A stretch of 64,000 nt of DNA from Arthrobacter sp. DNA4 (GCF_024362385.1 NZ_CP101466.1:434001-498000); one strand, 5' to 3'. Positions 26,404-40,410 are shown, numbered from the stretch's first letter. Numbers and translations are program-made. Notes: generated from the letters alone by a model not told the origin.

Positions 26404-27206
26404 GCGACCACCACATCAACGCCGGCCTCTTCCAGGGCGGCTGCGAGTTCAGGTCCGGGTTCACTGTCTGTGATCAAGGTGTCCAGATCTTTCAGGGAGG
26501 CGAACTGGACCAGGGTTTCCGTGTCCAGCTTGGAGGAGTCGGCCAGCACCACAATGCGGCGTGCCGACTGGACGAAGGCTGCCTTGACGGCGGCTTCTTC
26601 AGGATCGGGAGTGCTGACGCCAAAGGTGGCGTGGATGCCGTTGGTTCCGATGAACGCGATGTCAGGGCGGATCCGGGCGGCGGCGTTCACCGTTGCCTGC
26701 CCCACGGCTACCTGGGTGAGGCCGCGAACCCGGCCGCCCAGGATCTGCAGGGCAACGCCGGGGACGTTGGAGAGTTTGCTGGCAATGGGTACTGCGTGCG
26801 TGATGACCACCAGTTCGTGCTGGGGGCCCGTTCCGTCGGAAGGTTCGACGGCGGTGCGGCGGGCCAGCATGTCGGCAAGGACTTCGGTGGTGGTGCCCCC
26901 GTCCATCAGGACGCTGGCAGGCGAGTTGCGGGGGATCAGGGCAAGGGCGGCTTCGGCGATCCGGATCTTTTGGTCCGGCCGCTGAATGGCCCGTTCAGTG
27001 ACGCTTTCCTCGGTGGTGCTGAATCGGTCTGCCGCAACAGCGCCGCCGTGGACACGGCGGACCGTGCCGGCGTTTTCGAGGGCGGCGAGGTCCCTGCGCA
27101 CCGTTTCGGTGGTGATGCGGAAGCGCTCAGCCAGCAGGGTCACGCTGACCCGGCCGCTGCCGGCTACAAGCTCGGCAATCTGTTGCTGGCGCTCTTCGGC
27201 GAACAC
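26400..27206 (-). CDS. fruR: DeoR family regulator of the fructose operon
   Basis: A 268-residue DeoR-type regulator, first gene of the fructose operon. The winged helix-turn-helix is at the N-terminus (VTLLAERFRITTETVRRDL, then the VRRVHGGA wing). The C-terminal sugar-phosphate-binding domain has SVLMDGGTTTEVLADML and LADSSKLDTETLVQFA. It should repress the operon until fructose-1-phosphate accumulates. The GTG start has GGAGGG just upstream. A perfect 8-bp inverted repeat at 27319-27342 in its leader is the likely operator. Confidence 0.92.
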   Translation of the reverse strand: MFAEERQQQIAELVAGSGRVSVTLLAERFRITTETVRRDLAALENAGTVRRVHGGAVAADRFSTTEESVTERAIQRPDQKIRIAEAALALIPRNSPASVLMDGGTTTEVLADMLARRTAVEPSDGTGPQHELVVITHAVPIASKLSNVPGVALQILGGRVRGLTQVAVGQATVNAAARIRPDIAFIGTNGIHATFGVSTPDPEEAAVKAAFVQSARRIVVLADSSKLDTETLVQFASLKDLDTLITDSEPGPELAAALEEAGVDVVVA

Positions 27207-27268
27207 GTACCCTCCGTTGCGTAGGTCCTGCTGTGAGGTTGTCCGCCCTGCCGACTTCCCGGCCTTGC

Positions 27269-27282
27269 GTGACTGGCATCAC
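27269..27282. promoter_or_regulatory. CRP/GlxR-like site upstream of the fructose operon
   Basis: GTGA-CTGGCA-TCAC fits the GTGA-N6-TCAC consensus of CRP-family regulators. It is 63 bases before the fruR start. Two more such sites lie upstream of gcvP and upstream of the gene at 52782. Confidence 0.5.
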
Positions 27283-27318
27283 ATTGATGTTGAGTTACTT
27301 GACTTTATCTGTGCTTCT

Positions 27319-27342
27319 GTTGGTTTGTCAATGGAAACCAAC
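27319..27342. promoter_or_regulatory. Candidate FruR operator
   Basis: GTTGGTTT and AAACCAAC form a perfect 8-bp inverted repeat with an 8-base spacer, 113 bases upstream of fruR. It is the only strong repeat in the leader. Confidence 0.55.
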
Positions 27343-27382
27343 ATGAAACAAGATCGAGCTTTCCAGTCCGGGCGCAGGCACG

Positions 27383-27425
27383 AAAAAGCCGGGCTGGACG
27401 CGTGGTGGTCCAACCCGGCTTTTTC
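27383..27425. terminator. Rho-independent terminator of the DUF6458 gene
   Basis: AAAAAGCCGGG pairs with CCCGGCTTTTT, with further inner pairing (TGGAC/GTCCA). It lies 48 bases after the stop of the leftward gene at 27473 and is flanked by A and T runs, so it works in both directions. Confidence 0.9.
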
Positions 27426-27472
27426 GGGTTCCTCGGTCACGCCCCGGGATCCCCGTCCCCGTTCGCGTGTGG

Positions 27473-27730
27473 CTAGATGCCGCCGTCGCGGCTTTCGTGG
27501 CGGGTGATGCGCTCACCGGTGTTGGGATCGATAACGGAACGTGATTCGCTGACGCGGCGGCTGCGGCCCGGGGAAGCGAGGATGAGCGAGGCGACCAGCC
27601 CGATCACCCCTACGGCCATGAGGATGTACCCCACCAATTGCTGGTCCACGAACGGGATCAGTCCGGGCGCGACAGCCCAGGCAAGGATGGCGCCGAGGGC
27701 GATGAGGAAGATTGACGATCCGATTCTCAT
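27473..27730 (-). CDS. DUF6458-type small membrane protein
   Basis: An 85-residue protein with two membrane spans: MRIGSSIFLIALGAILAW and LVGYILMAVGVIGLVASLIL, then a short cytoplasmic tail rich in Arg and Asp (VIDPNTGERITRHESRD). This is the layout of small actinobacterial DUF6458 proteins, whose function is unknown. The start at 27730 has GGAGCAAG before it. It is a single-gene unit ended by the hairpin at 27383-27425. Confidence 0.82.
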   Translation of the reverse strand: MRIGSSIFLIALGAILAWAVAPGLIPFVDQQLVGYILMAVGVIGLVASLILASPGRSRRVSESRSVIDPNTGERITRHESRDGGI

Positions 27731-27903
27731 GACTTGCTCCTTATGGCCGCGGGCTGCGCGGCGCTGGTAGGGCGATACGGGAGGGTGGTGCGTACACTGC
27801 CAAAAGCCAAGCCTGCTGTCTGTCAAGCGTCACGCTACCTCCCGGTGATTCCGGATTCAATGATCCGGGCGGGGCGTCGTGCTTCCGTAGTTAGGCTTGA
27901 CCA

Positions 27904-28521
27904 GTGGAAACAGTTGTGTGGTCCAAGCCGGAAGACCAGCGCGCAGGCACCCCCCTCCTGGTGATGATGCACGGGTACGGCACGGACGAGTCCCGGATGG
28001 TGCGCCTCTTCGAGTACCTGCCTCCCGAGCTCACGTTTGCCGCCCTGCGGGCACCGATGCCCATCGGCGACCACTGGGGCTGGTTCCTGCTCGACTACTT
28101 CCTGGCGAACGACTTCGCGGATGTCATCTCCGCCGCCAACTCGGTACGGGCATGGATCAGCTCCGTCAGGGACCAGCACAGCAGCGTCACCCTGATGGGG
28201 TACTCGCAGGGCATGGCCATGGCCAGCACGCTCCTGCGGCTGCACCCCGATGACTACAAGGCCGTTGTGGGACTGTCCGGCTTCGTGCTCAACAACGAAC
28301 TCCTCTCGGTGACCGACTCCTTTGACGTCAAGCCGCCCTTCTTTTGGGGCCGGGACAAGGCGGACCTGGTGATCAACGAGGACGCCGTTGCCTACACCGC
28401 CGAGTGGCTGGAAAAGAACACTCTGTTGACGGCCCGGACATACCCGGGAATGGGGCACGCGATGTCCAAGACCGAGATGGTGGACGTCAGCGCCTTCCTG
28501 CGTCACTACGTGCTGCGCTGA
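27904..28521 (+). CDS. Alpha/beta hydrolase, phospholipase/carboxylesterase family
   Basis: A 205-residue esterase of the short carboxylesterase/phospholipase group. The nucleophile is Ser101 in LMGYSQGMAMA; HGYGTDES holds the oxyanion strand; the catalytic His is in YPGMGHAMS near residue 188 and the Asp most likely in the DKADLVI strand. It should hydrolyse short-chain esters or lysophospholipids in the cytoplasm. No signal peptide is seen. The GTG start at 27904 is close to a likely start of transcription and has little leader, so the message may be leaderless. Confidence 0.88.
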   Translation: METVVWSKPEDQRAGTPLLVMMHGYGTDESRMVRLFEYLPPELTFAALRAPMPIGDHWGWFLLDYFLANDFADVISAANSVRAWISSVRDQHSSVTLMGYSQGMAMASTLLRLHPDDYKAVVGLSGFVLNNELLSVTDSFDVKPPFFWGRDKADLVINEDAVAYTAEWLEKNTLLTARTYPGMGHAMSKTEMVDVSAFLRHYVLR

Positions 28522-28570
28522 CTGTGTAGCCGCCCCATCAGTGGGTAAGAAAAAACAGTTGCCAGCGGAA

Positions 28571-28586
28571 TTTGCAAGCGCTTACA
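28571..28586. promoter_or_regulatory. LacI-family-like operator
   Basis: TTTGCAAGCGCTTACA has the AAGCGCTT core and near-palindrome of LacI/MalR-type operators. It lies about 140 bases before the HAD gene of the disaccharide phosphorylase pair. No LacI-family gene is in the window. Confidence 0.5.
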
Positions 28587-28722
28587 CTCGTCTACGGCCA
28601 TGATCGGTCCTGCAGTGGGCGGACAAGGAAGTGATGCTGAGCGCGCGAAGCGCAGCACACCCTCCTTTAGGCTGTCCCGGCAGGGCCGGCTGTCCACCAA
28701 CCGAAAGGACACCGCACTGCCG

Positions 28723-29460
28723 ATGACACTGGAAACTGCAGCTGAGGCCGCCGCCTGGACCGGCGCCGCAGCAATCCTGTTTGACCTGGACGGCGTCCTG
28801 ACGCCCACCGCTACCGTGCACGAGCGCGCCTGGCAGGAACTGTTCGACGGTTATCTGGCCTCGCACCCGGAGCTCCCCGGATACCGGGAAAGCGACTACT
28901 TCGACCACATCGACGGCAAGCCCCGCTTTGACGGGGTGCGCGACTTCCTGGCCTCGCGGGGACTCGCGCTGCCGGAAGGCCCGCTGGATGACGACCCGGC
29001 CCACGAAACCGTCCAGGGCCTGGGCAACCGGAAGAACGCGATCTTCAATGACATCGTGAGCGCCGGCGTCGAACCGTTCCAGGGCTCGGTCCGCTTCCTC
29101 GAAGCCGCCCTGGAACGCGGACTCAAGATCGCCGTCGTCTCTTCTTCCCGCAATGCCCCCGCCGTCCTGAAAGCCGCCGGTCTCAGCCACTACTTCGCCG
29201 TGGTGGTGGACGGGGTGGTGGCCGCGGAGCAGGGCCTGCCCGGTAAACCAAGCCCGGCTACCTACGAATACGCGGCAAAACTGCTGGACCTCTCCAGTCC
29301 GGAGTGCGTGGTGGTGGAAGACGCCGTATCAGGGGTGCAGGCCGGACACGCCGGATCGTTCCACTCCGTGATCGGCGTGGACCGCGGCGCCGGGCGGCAG
29401 ACGCTCCTGGACGCCGGAGCCACCCTGGTGGTCAACGACCTCCAGGAACTCGTCCCCTAA
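28723..29460 (+). CDS. HAD hydrolase, beta-phosphoglucomutase-like
   Basis: A 245-residue HAD-superfamily protein of the beta-phosphoglucomutase branch. The nucleophile Asp is in ILFDLDGVLTPTATVH (about residues 19-34), with IDGKPRFDGV, VVSSSRNAPAVLKAAG (the Ser of motif II) and VVEDAVSGVQAGHAG (motif IV). Next to a GH65 phosphorylase it should turn beta-glucose-1-phosphate into glucose-6-phosphate. The start at 28723 is supported by GAAAGGAC. It is 136 bases before the phosphorylase gene and both may be transcribed from one LacI-type promoter region. Confidence 0.88.
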   Translation: MTLETAAEAAAWTGAAAILFDLDGVLTPTATVHERAWQELFDGYLASHPELPGYRESDYFDHIDGKPRFDGVRDFLASRGLALPEGPLDDDPAHETVQGLGNRKNAIFNDIVSAGVEPFQGSVRFLEAALERGLKIAVVSSSRNAPAVLKAAGLSHYFAVVVDGVVAAEQGLPGKPSPATYEYAAKLLDLSSPECVVVEDAVSGVQAGHAGSFHSVIGVDRGAGRQTLLDAGATLVVNDLQELVP

Positions 29461-29596
29461 ACCCAGGCCCCAAACGCGTTGCCTGCCCCGGGCAACGCTG
29501 CTGCTCCCCGGCAGTACCCATCCGAGTATTGCCCTTCCCCCGAATATTCCGTGCCGGCCAGCCCGGCACCACAGCAAGGTCAAAAGGACCCCGACC

Positions 29597-31942
29597 ATGG
29601 CATTGATCTCCGCGGACCGCGAACGGTTCCCCGATACCCCCTGGCAGCTCGTCGAAACGCGCTACGGAACCGATGGCACAGGAACCCTGGAGGCCCTGTT
29701 CGCCCTGGGCAACGGCCATCTGGGCATCCGGGGGGCCCATTGGGCGGCCGCCGATGCCGAGTTGCCAGGCAGCTTCATCAACGGCCTGCACGAAATCTGG
29801 GACATCAAGCACGCCGAAAACGCCTTTGGCTTCGCCCGGACGGGCCAGCGCATCCTCTACATCCCGGACGCCAACAACTTCACCGTTGTGGTGGACGGCG
29901 AAAACCTCAGCCTCGCCGAATCAGAGGTCCTGGACTACCACCGGAGCGTCGACTTCTCCACCGGGATCTACGAGTGCCGCATCACCTGGCAGTGCCGGTC
30001 CGGCGCCACCGTGACCACCACGGAACGGCGGGCTGTGGGCTACGAGTCCCGCGGCTGCCTGGGCATTTCCCTGGAGGTGGAAGCGGACCGGCAGATCTCC
30101 CTGGACGTCACCTCCGCGGTGATCAACCGCCAGGACCAGCCGGTGGAAGACCACTCCGTGCACGATCCCCGCCGGGCCGGACGGCACGCCGGGCGGGTGC
30201 TGCTCCCCGTGCGGCTGGACGGCGGCGACGGCTCGTTGCGGTTGTCCTGGGAGGCGGCCGAATCCAAGCAGCGGGTGGGGATCGCAGTGGACCACTGGAC
30301 CTCTGCCGGGCACCAGCCGTTCGAAACGGTGGTGGACCAGGACGACAGCACCGTCCGGTACGTCCTTGCGGTCGAAGCCGGCGATCCGTTCCGCTTGGAA
30401 AAGAGCGTCAGCTACGCGGCCGGTCGCACCATCCAGGACCCGGACGTCGATGCGGCCGCAGTGGCGGAGGAAGCCCTCCGCCCGGTGGACAGCATCTTTG
30501 CCGAAAGCATGGCCCACTACCGCGGTTACTGGGCCACCTCGGACATCGTGGTTGAGGGCGGCCGGGCCGGGCTGCAGCAGGCCATCCGCTGGAACCTTTT
30601 CCAGCTGGCCCAGGCTACGGCGCGTGCCGATGTTGCCGGCATCCCCGCCAAGGGCGTGACGGGTTCGGGCTACGAGGGGCACTACTTCTGGGACCAGGAG
30701 GTGTACCTGCTGCCGTACCTTACCTACACCAACCCCGACGGCGCCCGGCAGGTCCTCGAGTTCCGCCACGGCATGCTTCCCGAGGCCCGAATCCGGGCGA
30801 AGGAACTGAGCGTGGACGGCGCCCTCTTCCCGTGGCGCACCATCAACGGCCTCGAGGCCAGCGCCTATTACGCGGCCGGTACCGCACAGTTCCATATCGC
30901 CGCCGCGATTGCCTTCGCCACCAACCGGTACCTCTGGGCAACCGGAGATGCCGGATTCCGGGATGGCATGGGCGCAGAACTGCTGATCGAGACGGCCCGG
31001 ATGTGGATCTCCCTGGGCTTCTTCGGCAAGGACGGACTCTTCCACATCCACGGCGTCACCGGCCCTGACGAGTACACGGCCGTGGTGAACGACAACCTGT
31101 ATACGAACGTCATGGCCCGCTTCAACCTGCGTGCCGCCGCCGCGCTTGGGCACGCAGGCATCACCCACGAGGAGCGCCAGCTGTGGGAGGCGGCCGCCAG
31201 CCGCATGCAGCTGCCCTTCGATGAACGGATGCAGGTCCACTCCCAGGACAACGACTTCATGACCCTGGAAGCCTGGGACTGGACCACGCCGCGTTCCAAG
31301 TATCCGCTGCTGCTGCACTTCCACCCCCTGGTCATCTACCGGCACCAGGTCCTGAAGCAGGCGGATACCGTCCTGGCCATGTTCCTGCAGTGGCAGGACT
31401 TCACGGCTGAGGAGAAGCAGCGGGCCTTCGACTTCTACGATCCCATCACCACCGGCGATTCAACGCTGTCCGCCTGTGTCCAGGGGATCATGGCGGCCGA
31501 GGTGGGCTATTCGAGGGAGGCCCTGGACCACTTCACCAATGCCGCCTTCATTGACCTTGACAACACGCATGGCAACACGATCGACGGCGTGCACATCGCC
31601 TCCACCGGCGGAGTCTGGAGTTCGCTGGTGTGCGGGTTCGCCGGCATGCGCGACCAAGGCCAGGTCCCATACTTTGATCCACGCCTGCCCGCGGAGTGGG
31701 AGGGACTGACCTTCCACCTGAAGATCAGGGGCCGCCTGCTGCTGGTCCAGCTCGCAGCCCGCTTTATCACGCTGACGGTCCAGGACGGCGGGCCGCTGGA
31801 GGTGGACGTCCGTGGCCAGCGGCTCATGGTGGGCAACGAGCCGGTGCGGGTGCCGCTGGAACCGGTGGGGGAGCCGGAACCCACGGTGTTCCCCAGCGGA
31901 TTGCCGACGGCGAGCATCCCGGTGGTGCGCGGCAACAGCTGA
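29597..31942 (+). CDS. Glycoside hydrolase family 65 disaccharide phosphorylase
   Basis: A 781-residue GH65 protein with the N-terminal beta-sandwich, a helical linker, an (alpha/alpha)6 catalytic barrel and a small C-terminal beta domain. The general acid Glu is in VTGPDEYTAVVNDN near residue 490. GLHEIWDIKHAENAFG lies in the N-domain and HGMLPEARIRAKELS with GALFPWRTINGLEA in the barrel. It should cleave trehalose, maltose or kojibiose with phosphate to glucose and beta-glucose-1-phosphate. The exact sugar cannot be told from sequence. AAAAGGA precedes the ATG. The neighbouring mutase gene completes the route to glucose-6-phosphate. Confidence 0.92.
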   Translation: MALISADRERFPDTPWQLVETRYGTDGTGTLEALFALGNGHLGIRGAHWAAADAELPGSFINGLHEIWDIKHAENAFGFARTGQRILYIPDANNFTVVVDGENLSLAESEVLDYHRSVDFSTGIYECRITWQCRSGATVTTTERRAVGYESRGCLGISLEVEADRQISLDVTSAVINRQDQPVEDHSVHDPRRAGRHAGRVLLPVRLDGGDGSLRLSWEAAESKQRVGIAVDHWTSAGHQPFETVVDQDDSTVRYVLAVEAGDPFRLEKSVSYAAGRTIQDPDVDAAAVAEEALRPVDSIFAESMAHYRGYWATSDIVVEGGRAGLQQAIRWNLFQLAQATARADVAGIPAKGVTGSGYEGHYFWDQEVYLLPYLTYTNPDGARQVLEFRHGMLPEARIRAKELSVDGALFPWRTINGLEASAYYAAGTAQFHIAAAIAFATNRYLWATGDAGFRDGMGAELLIETARMWISLGFFGKDGLFHIHGVTGPDEYTAVVNDNLYTNVMARFNLRAAAALGHAGITHEERQLWEAAASRMQLPFDERMQVHSQDNDFMTLEAWDWTTPRSKYPLLLHFHPLVIYRHQVLKQADTVLAMFLQWQDFTAEEKQRAFDFYDPITTGDSTLSACVQGIMAAEVGYSREALDHFTNAAFIDLDNTHGNTIDGVHIASTGGVWSSLVCGFAGMRDQGQVPYFDPRLPAEWEGLTFHLKIRGRLLLVQLAARFITLTVQDGGPLEVDVRGQRLMVGNEPVRVPLEPVGEPEPTVFPSGLPTASIPVVRGNS

Positions 31943-31977
31943 GCGCGTTGCCGGGCTGGGAGGACGCGTCCGGCGTA

Positions 31978-32003
31978 GGCCCGGCAGCTTCCCTTGCCGG
32001 GCC
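31978..32003 (+). terminator. Terminator hairpin after the GH65 gene
   Basis: GGCCCGGCA pairs with TGCCGGGCC around an 8-base loop, 36 bases downstream of the phosphorylase stop and before the end of the leftward lipA gene. Confidence 0.75.
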
Positions 32004-32068
32004 TCCTCCATCTCCCGCTGCCGTTCCTGCCTGGTGCCCCCCAAAAAGCACCAGGGGCCCGCAGTGGC

Positions 32069-33082
32069 CTAGCCCGCGAGGAGGGTGGCGGCTTCCTGGC
32101 GGGTGGTGCCGGAGTCCTGGATGCCTTCTGCGATGTGGGCGAGTTCGGCGGGGATGTCGCGGCCTTTTTTGCGCATGGCGGTGGCCCAGAGGCGGCCGGC
32201 GCGGTAGGAGGAGCGGACCAGGGGTCCGGACATGACGCCGAGGAAGCCGATGTCTTCGGCTTCGTGCTGGAGGTCCACGAATTCCTGGGGTTTGACCCAG
32301 CGGTCCACGGGCAGGTGCCGTTCGGACGGGCGCAGGTACTGGGTGATGGTGATCAGGTCGCAGCCGGCCTGGTGCAGGTCGCGGAGGGCTTCGCTGATTT
32401 CTTCGCGGGTTTCGCCCATGCCCAGGATGAGGTTGGACTTGGTGACCATGCCGAGGTTCCGGCCCTGGGTGATGACGTCCAGGGAGCGTTCGTAGCGGAA
32501 GGCGGGGCGGATCCTTTTGAAGATCCGGGGCACGGTTTCGACGTTGTGCGCGAAGACTTCGGGCGCTGAGTCGCAGATCGCCTTGATGTGGTCGGGGTTG
32601 CCGGAGAAGTCGGGGATGAGCAGTTCCACGCCGGTGCCGGGGTTCAGTTCGTGGATTTTGCGGACGGTTTCGGCGTAGAGCCAGACGCCTTCGTCTTCGA
32701 GGTCATCGCGGGCCACGCCGGTGACGGTGGCGTAGCGCAGCTGCATGGATTGGACGGAGCGGGCCACCTTGGTGGGTTCGAACATGTCCACGGGGGAGGG
32801 TTTGCCGGTGTCGATCTGACAGAAGTCGCAGCGGCGGGTGCATTCGGAGCCGCCGATCAGGAAGGTGGCTTCCTTGTCTTCCCAGCATTCGAAGATGTTG
32901 GGGCAGCCGGCCTCTTCGCAGACGGTGTGCAGGCCTTCTTTTTTGACCAGGTTCTTCAGCCCGACGAACTCCGGGCCCATCTGGACCTTGGCCTTGATCC
33001 ACTCCGGCTTGCGCTCCACCGGGACCGCAGCGTTGCGCTGCTCGATCCGCAGCATCTTCCGGCCTTCAGGTGCCAGGGTCAT
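32069..33082 (-). CDS. lipA: Lipoyl synthase
   Basis: A 337-residue radical-SAM enzyme that inserts two sulfurs into octanoyl groups to make the lipoyl cofactor. Both clusters are visible: the auxiliary one in [13 protein letters not shown] and the radical-SAM one in CTRRCDFC, with the later RSSYRAG near the C-terminus binding the auxiliary cluster. It is the last gene of the glycine cleavage operon, 57 bases after sdaA, and makes the cofactor that GcvH needs. LipB is not nearby. The function is certain. Confidence 0.96.
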   Translation of the reverse strand: MTLAPEGRKMLRIEQRNAAVPVERKPEWIKAKVQMGPEFVGLKNLVKKEGLHTVCEEAGCPNIFECWEDKEATFLIGGSECTRRCDFCQIDTGKPSPVDMFEPTKVARSVQSMQLRYATVTGVARDDLEDEGVWLYAETVRKIHELNPGTGVELLIPDFSGNPDHIKAICDSAPEVFAHNVETVPRIFKRIRPAFRYERSLDVITQGRNLGMVTKSNLILGMGETREEISEALRDLHQAGCDLITITQYLRPSERHLPVDRWVKPQEFVDLQHEAEDIGFLGVMSGPLVRSSYRAGRLWATAMRKKGRDIPAELAHIAEGIQDSGTTRQEAATLLAG

Positions 33083-33139
33083 GATCGTGTTTCCTTTGTC
33101 TTCTTGGGGAATCGGAGTGCGCCGGGTGTCAGCGGGGTG

Positions 33140-34569
33140 TCAGCATTCGACGACGTTGACGGCGAGGCCGCCCATGGCGGTTTCCTTGTATTTGTCGCTC
33201 ATGTCTTTGCCGGTTTCGCGCATGGTGATGATGACTTCGTCGAGGGAGACGCGGTGGGTGCCGTCGCCCCAGAGCGCCATTTTCGCGGCGTTGATGGCCT
33301 TCGCGGCGGCGATCGCGTTCCGTTCGATGCAGGGGACCTGGACCAGCCCGCCGATCGGGTCGCACGTCAAGCCCAGGTTGTGTTCCATCGCGATCTCCGC
33401 GGCGTTCTCCACCTGGGCCGGGGTGCCGCCCATGACCTCGGCCAGGCCCGCGGCGGCCATCGAGGACGCGGACCCGACCTCGCCCTGGCAACCCACCTCG
33501 GCCCCGGAAATCGAGGCCTGTTCCTTGTAGAGCACCCCCACAGCGCGGCGGCGAGCAGGAACCGCACCACCACACCGTCCCGGTCGGCCTGGGTGGCCTG
33601 GTCCATGCCCGGGGCGAAGTGCAGGGCATAGAACAGCACCGCCGGGATGATCCCGGCCGCCCCGTTCGTGGGGGCGGTGACCACCCTCCCGCCGGAGGCG
33701 TTCTCCTCGTTCACCGCCAACGCCACCAAGTTAACCCACTCCTGCCAATACCTGGGGTCATAGTGGTCCGGCCCGTCCTGGCCGGTGTCTTCGGGGCGGG
33801 CGGTTTCCTTCTTCAACCGCTCATACCAGTCCGGGGCGCGGCGCCGGACCTTCAACCCGCCCGGCAGCACCCCTTCACGCTTGAGCGAGGTCTGCACGCA
33901 GTTCTCCATCACCGACCAGATATGCAGCAGCCCGGCCCGGATCTCCTCCTCGGACCGGGAGGCCTTCTCGTTCACGAACATCACGTCCGCGATGCCCAGC
34001 CCGGTCACCGCGCAGTGCTCCAGCAGTTCCGCCGCGGTCCGGAACGGCAGCGGCAACTCTTCCTTGGACGCGTCCAGCTCCTGCTGCGCCGCGTCCTCCT
34101 CACCCTCCCGGACGATGAACCCGCCACCGACCGAGAAAAACGTCGCCCCATGCACCACATCCCCGGCAGCGTCCGCGACCGTGAACGTCATCCCGTTCGT
34201 GTGCCGCGGCAACACCGTCAACGGCCGCAACACCATGTCGCCCACCCCGTACCGCAACGCCACCGCACCGGCCAGGTTCAGGATCCCGGTCTCCGCGATC
34301 GAAGCCAGCCGCTCCTCCACCTCTTCGGGCAGGATCAACTCCGGGTGGAACCCCTCCAACCCCAACAGGATTGCGGTCATCGTCCCGTGACCATGCCCCG
34401 TCGCCGCCAACGACCCATACAAATCCACCCGCAACGACACCACAGCCCCGAGCTTCCCCGAGGCCTTCAACTCCTCAGCAAACACAGCAGCAGCCCGCAT
34501 CGGCCCCACAGTATGAGAAGACGAAGGGCCAATACCGATAGAAAAAAGGTCGAATACGCCGACTGCCAC
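33140..34569 (-). pseudogene. sdaA: L-serine ammonia-lyase (deaminase), one frameshift
   Basis: Iron-sulfur L-serine dehydratase, which makes pyruvate and ammonia from serine. The beta domain starts [18 protein letters not shown]; the alpha domain includes [19 protein letters not shown] and, in another frame, [18 protein letters not shown] and [15 protein letters not shown] with the cluster Cys residues. The frame breaks at about 33543-33546: the sequence reads GCGCTG where one more G restores [11 protein letters not shown]. Both halves are otherwise intact (about 476 residues), so an error in the sequence is likely. The GTG start at 34569 has AGGAA upstream. Context: it removes serine made by GlyA from glycine. 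Confidence 0.9.
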
Positions 34570-34699
34570 GGTGTGTTCCTAACTGGACGGAGAAGAAGAG
34601 AAAGCGGGCCCCTGTGGGACCGGTATCCGGAAGCGTGCGTCTACGCGAGCGAGCACGCGGAGGATGCCGGCCCCACCGCGCCCAAGGCGGGCACGGGAC

Positions 34700-36027
<1,328 letters not shown>

Positions 36028-36031
<4 letters not shown>

Positions 36032-36411
36032 AGTTCGCCGCCGTTTGCTTCGGCGTATTCCTGTGCGGAGAGCAGCGGGCCCTCTTCGGTGACGGTGACT
36101 TTGAAGAGCCAGCCGGCGCCGTAGGGGTCGTTGTTGATCACGGCGGGGTCGCTGACCACGTCGTCGTTGACTTCCGTGACCTCGCCCGTGACGGGGGAGT
36201 ACAGGTCCGACACGGACTTGGTGGACTCGATCTCGCCACAGGTCTCGCCTGCGGTCACCGTGGCGCCAACTTCGGGCAGGTCCACGTAGACGATGTCGCC
36301 CAGTGCCTCGGCGGCAACAGCGGACACGCCCACCACGGAGGGGCCGGAGCCGTCAGCGGCGATCCATTCGTGCTCGGCGGAGTACTTCAGTTCAGCGGCA
36401 ACTTTAGCCAT
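36028..36411 (-). CDS. gcvH: Glycine cleavage system protein H
   Basis: A 127-residue lipoyl carrier. The lipoylated Lys is in [19 protein letters not shown], about residue 66. The N-terminal KYSAEHEWI and the closing WLFKVTV match the family. It shuttles the aminomethyl group from GcvP to GcvT and the reduced lipoyl arm to dihydrolipoyl dehydrogenase (not in the window). The start at 36411 is set by AAGGAAAAACACC and by family alignment, not by the open frame further upstream, which belongs to the end of gcvT. Confidence 0.96.
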
Positions 36412-36457
36412 GGTGTTTTTCCTTAAGTTTGGAGTGCAAGAAAGCGGGAGCGCGGGG

Positions 36458-37565
36458 TTATTTCTGGCGCTTGTAAAAGGGCAGTGCGACGACTTCGAAG
36501 GGCTCAGCCTTGCCGCGCAGGTCCACGTCCAGTGCGGTGCCCAGCTCGGCGTGCTCGACGTCGACATAGGCCAGGGCGACAGGGTAGCCCAGGGTGGGGC
36601 TCGGCTGGCCGGAGGTCACTTCGCCCACCACGTTGCCGTCCTTGAGGACGGGGTAGCCGCCACGGCCGGCGCGCCTGACCTTTCAGGCCGACGAGCTTGC
36701 GCTTGGAGCCGGACTCCTTGGCCGCCTCCAGTGCTGCCCGGCCCACGAAGTCCCCTTCCTTGGACTTAAGCGCCACCACGGGGCCAAGGCCGGCGTCGAA
36801 CGGTGAACGCTCGAGGGAGAGCTCATTCCCGTACAGCGGCATGCCTGCTTCAAGGCGGAGCGAATCGCGGGATGCGAGGCCGCAGGGGACAATGCCGAAC
36901 TCTTCCCCGGCCTGGGCCACGGACTCCCAGAGGGAAGCGGCGCCTTCATTCGGGAGGAAGAGTTCAAAGCCGTCTTCACCGGTGTAGCCAGTGCGGGCCA
37001 GGATGACATCGTGGCCGTCTACGGTGACTTCGTTGAACGCGTAATACTTCAGGTCGGTGACCAGGGCGTGCCGGGACTCATCCGTGAGTTTGAGCAGGAT
37101 GGCCTCGGCCTTGGGTCCCTGGACTGCGACGAGCGAGGTTGCCGCCGAAGCGTCCTCCACCGTCACATCGAAGTTGGCTGCGCGCTCGGCGAGGGCGGCG
37201 GCCACGGTGGGGGCGTTGCCTGCGTTCGGGACCACCAGGTACTTCTCATCGCCGAACCGGTAGGTGATGAGGTCGTCGATGATGCCGCCGTCCTCATTGC
37301 AGATCAGCGAGTACTTGGCTTTGCCGTCCGCGATGGCGGACAACTTGCCTACCAGGGCGTAGTCCAGGAAGGCGCCGGCCTGGGGTCCGGTGACCCAGAC
37401 TTCGCCCATGTGGGAGAGGTCGAACAGGCCGGCGGCTCTGCGCACGGCGTGGTGTTCTGCCAGTTCGGAGCTGTATTTGAGCGGCATCTGCCAGCCACCG
37501 AAGTCGGTGAAGGAGGCGCCAAGCTTTTTGTGCTCTTCGTAGAGAGCCGTGTAGTTCTCAGTCAC
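36458..37565 (-). pseudogene. gcvT: Glycine cleavage system aminomethyltransferase (T protein), one frameshift
   Basis: Folate-dependent aminomethyltransferase of about 368 residues. From the GTG at 37565 the frame is open through GGWQMPLKYSSELAEHHAVR, GLFDLSHMGEV, TGYTGEDGFELF and FVGRAALEAAKESGSKRKLVGLKG; then, around 36668-36680, it shifts by one extra base. The C-terminal domain continues in another frame from RAGRGGYPVLKDGN through [13 protein letters not shown] to the stop at 36458-36460. All pieces are conserved, and gcvT is needed by the system, so a base error is more likely than real loss. It begins 9 bases after gcvP. Confidence 0.9.
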
Positions 37566-37574
37566 GGGGGATCC

Positions 37575-40410
<2,836 letters not shown>

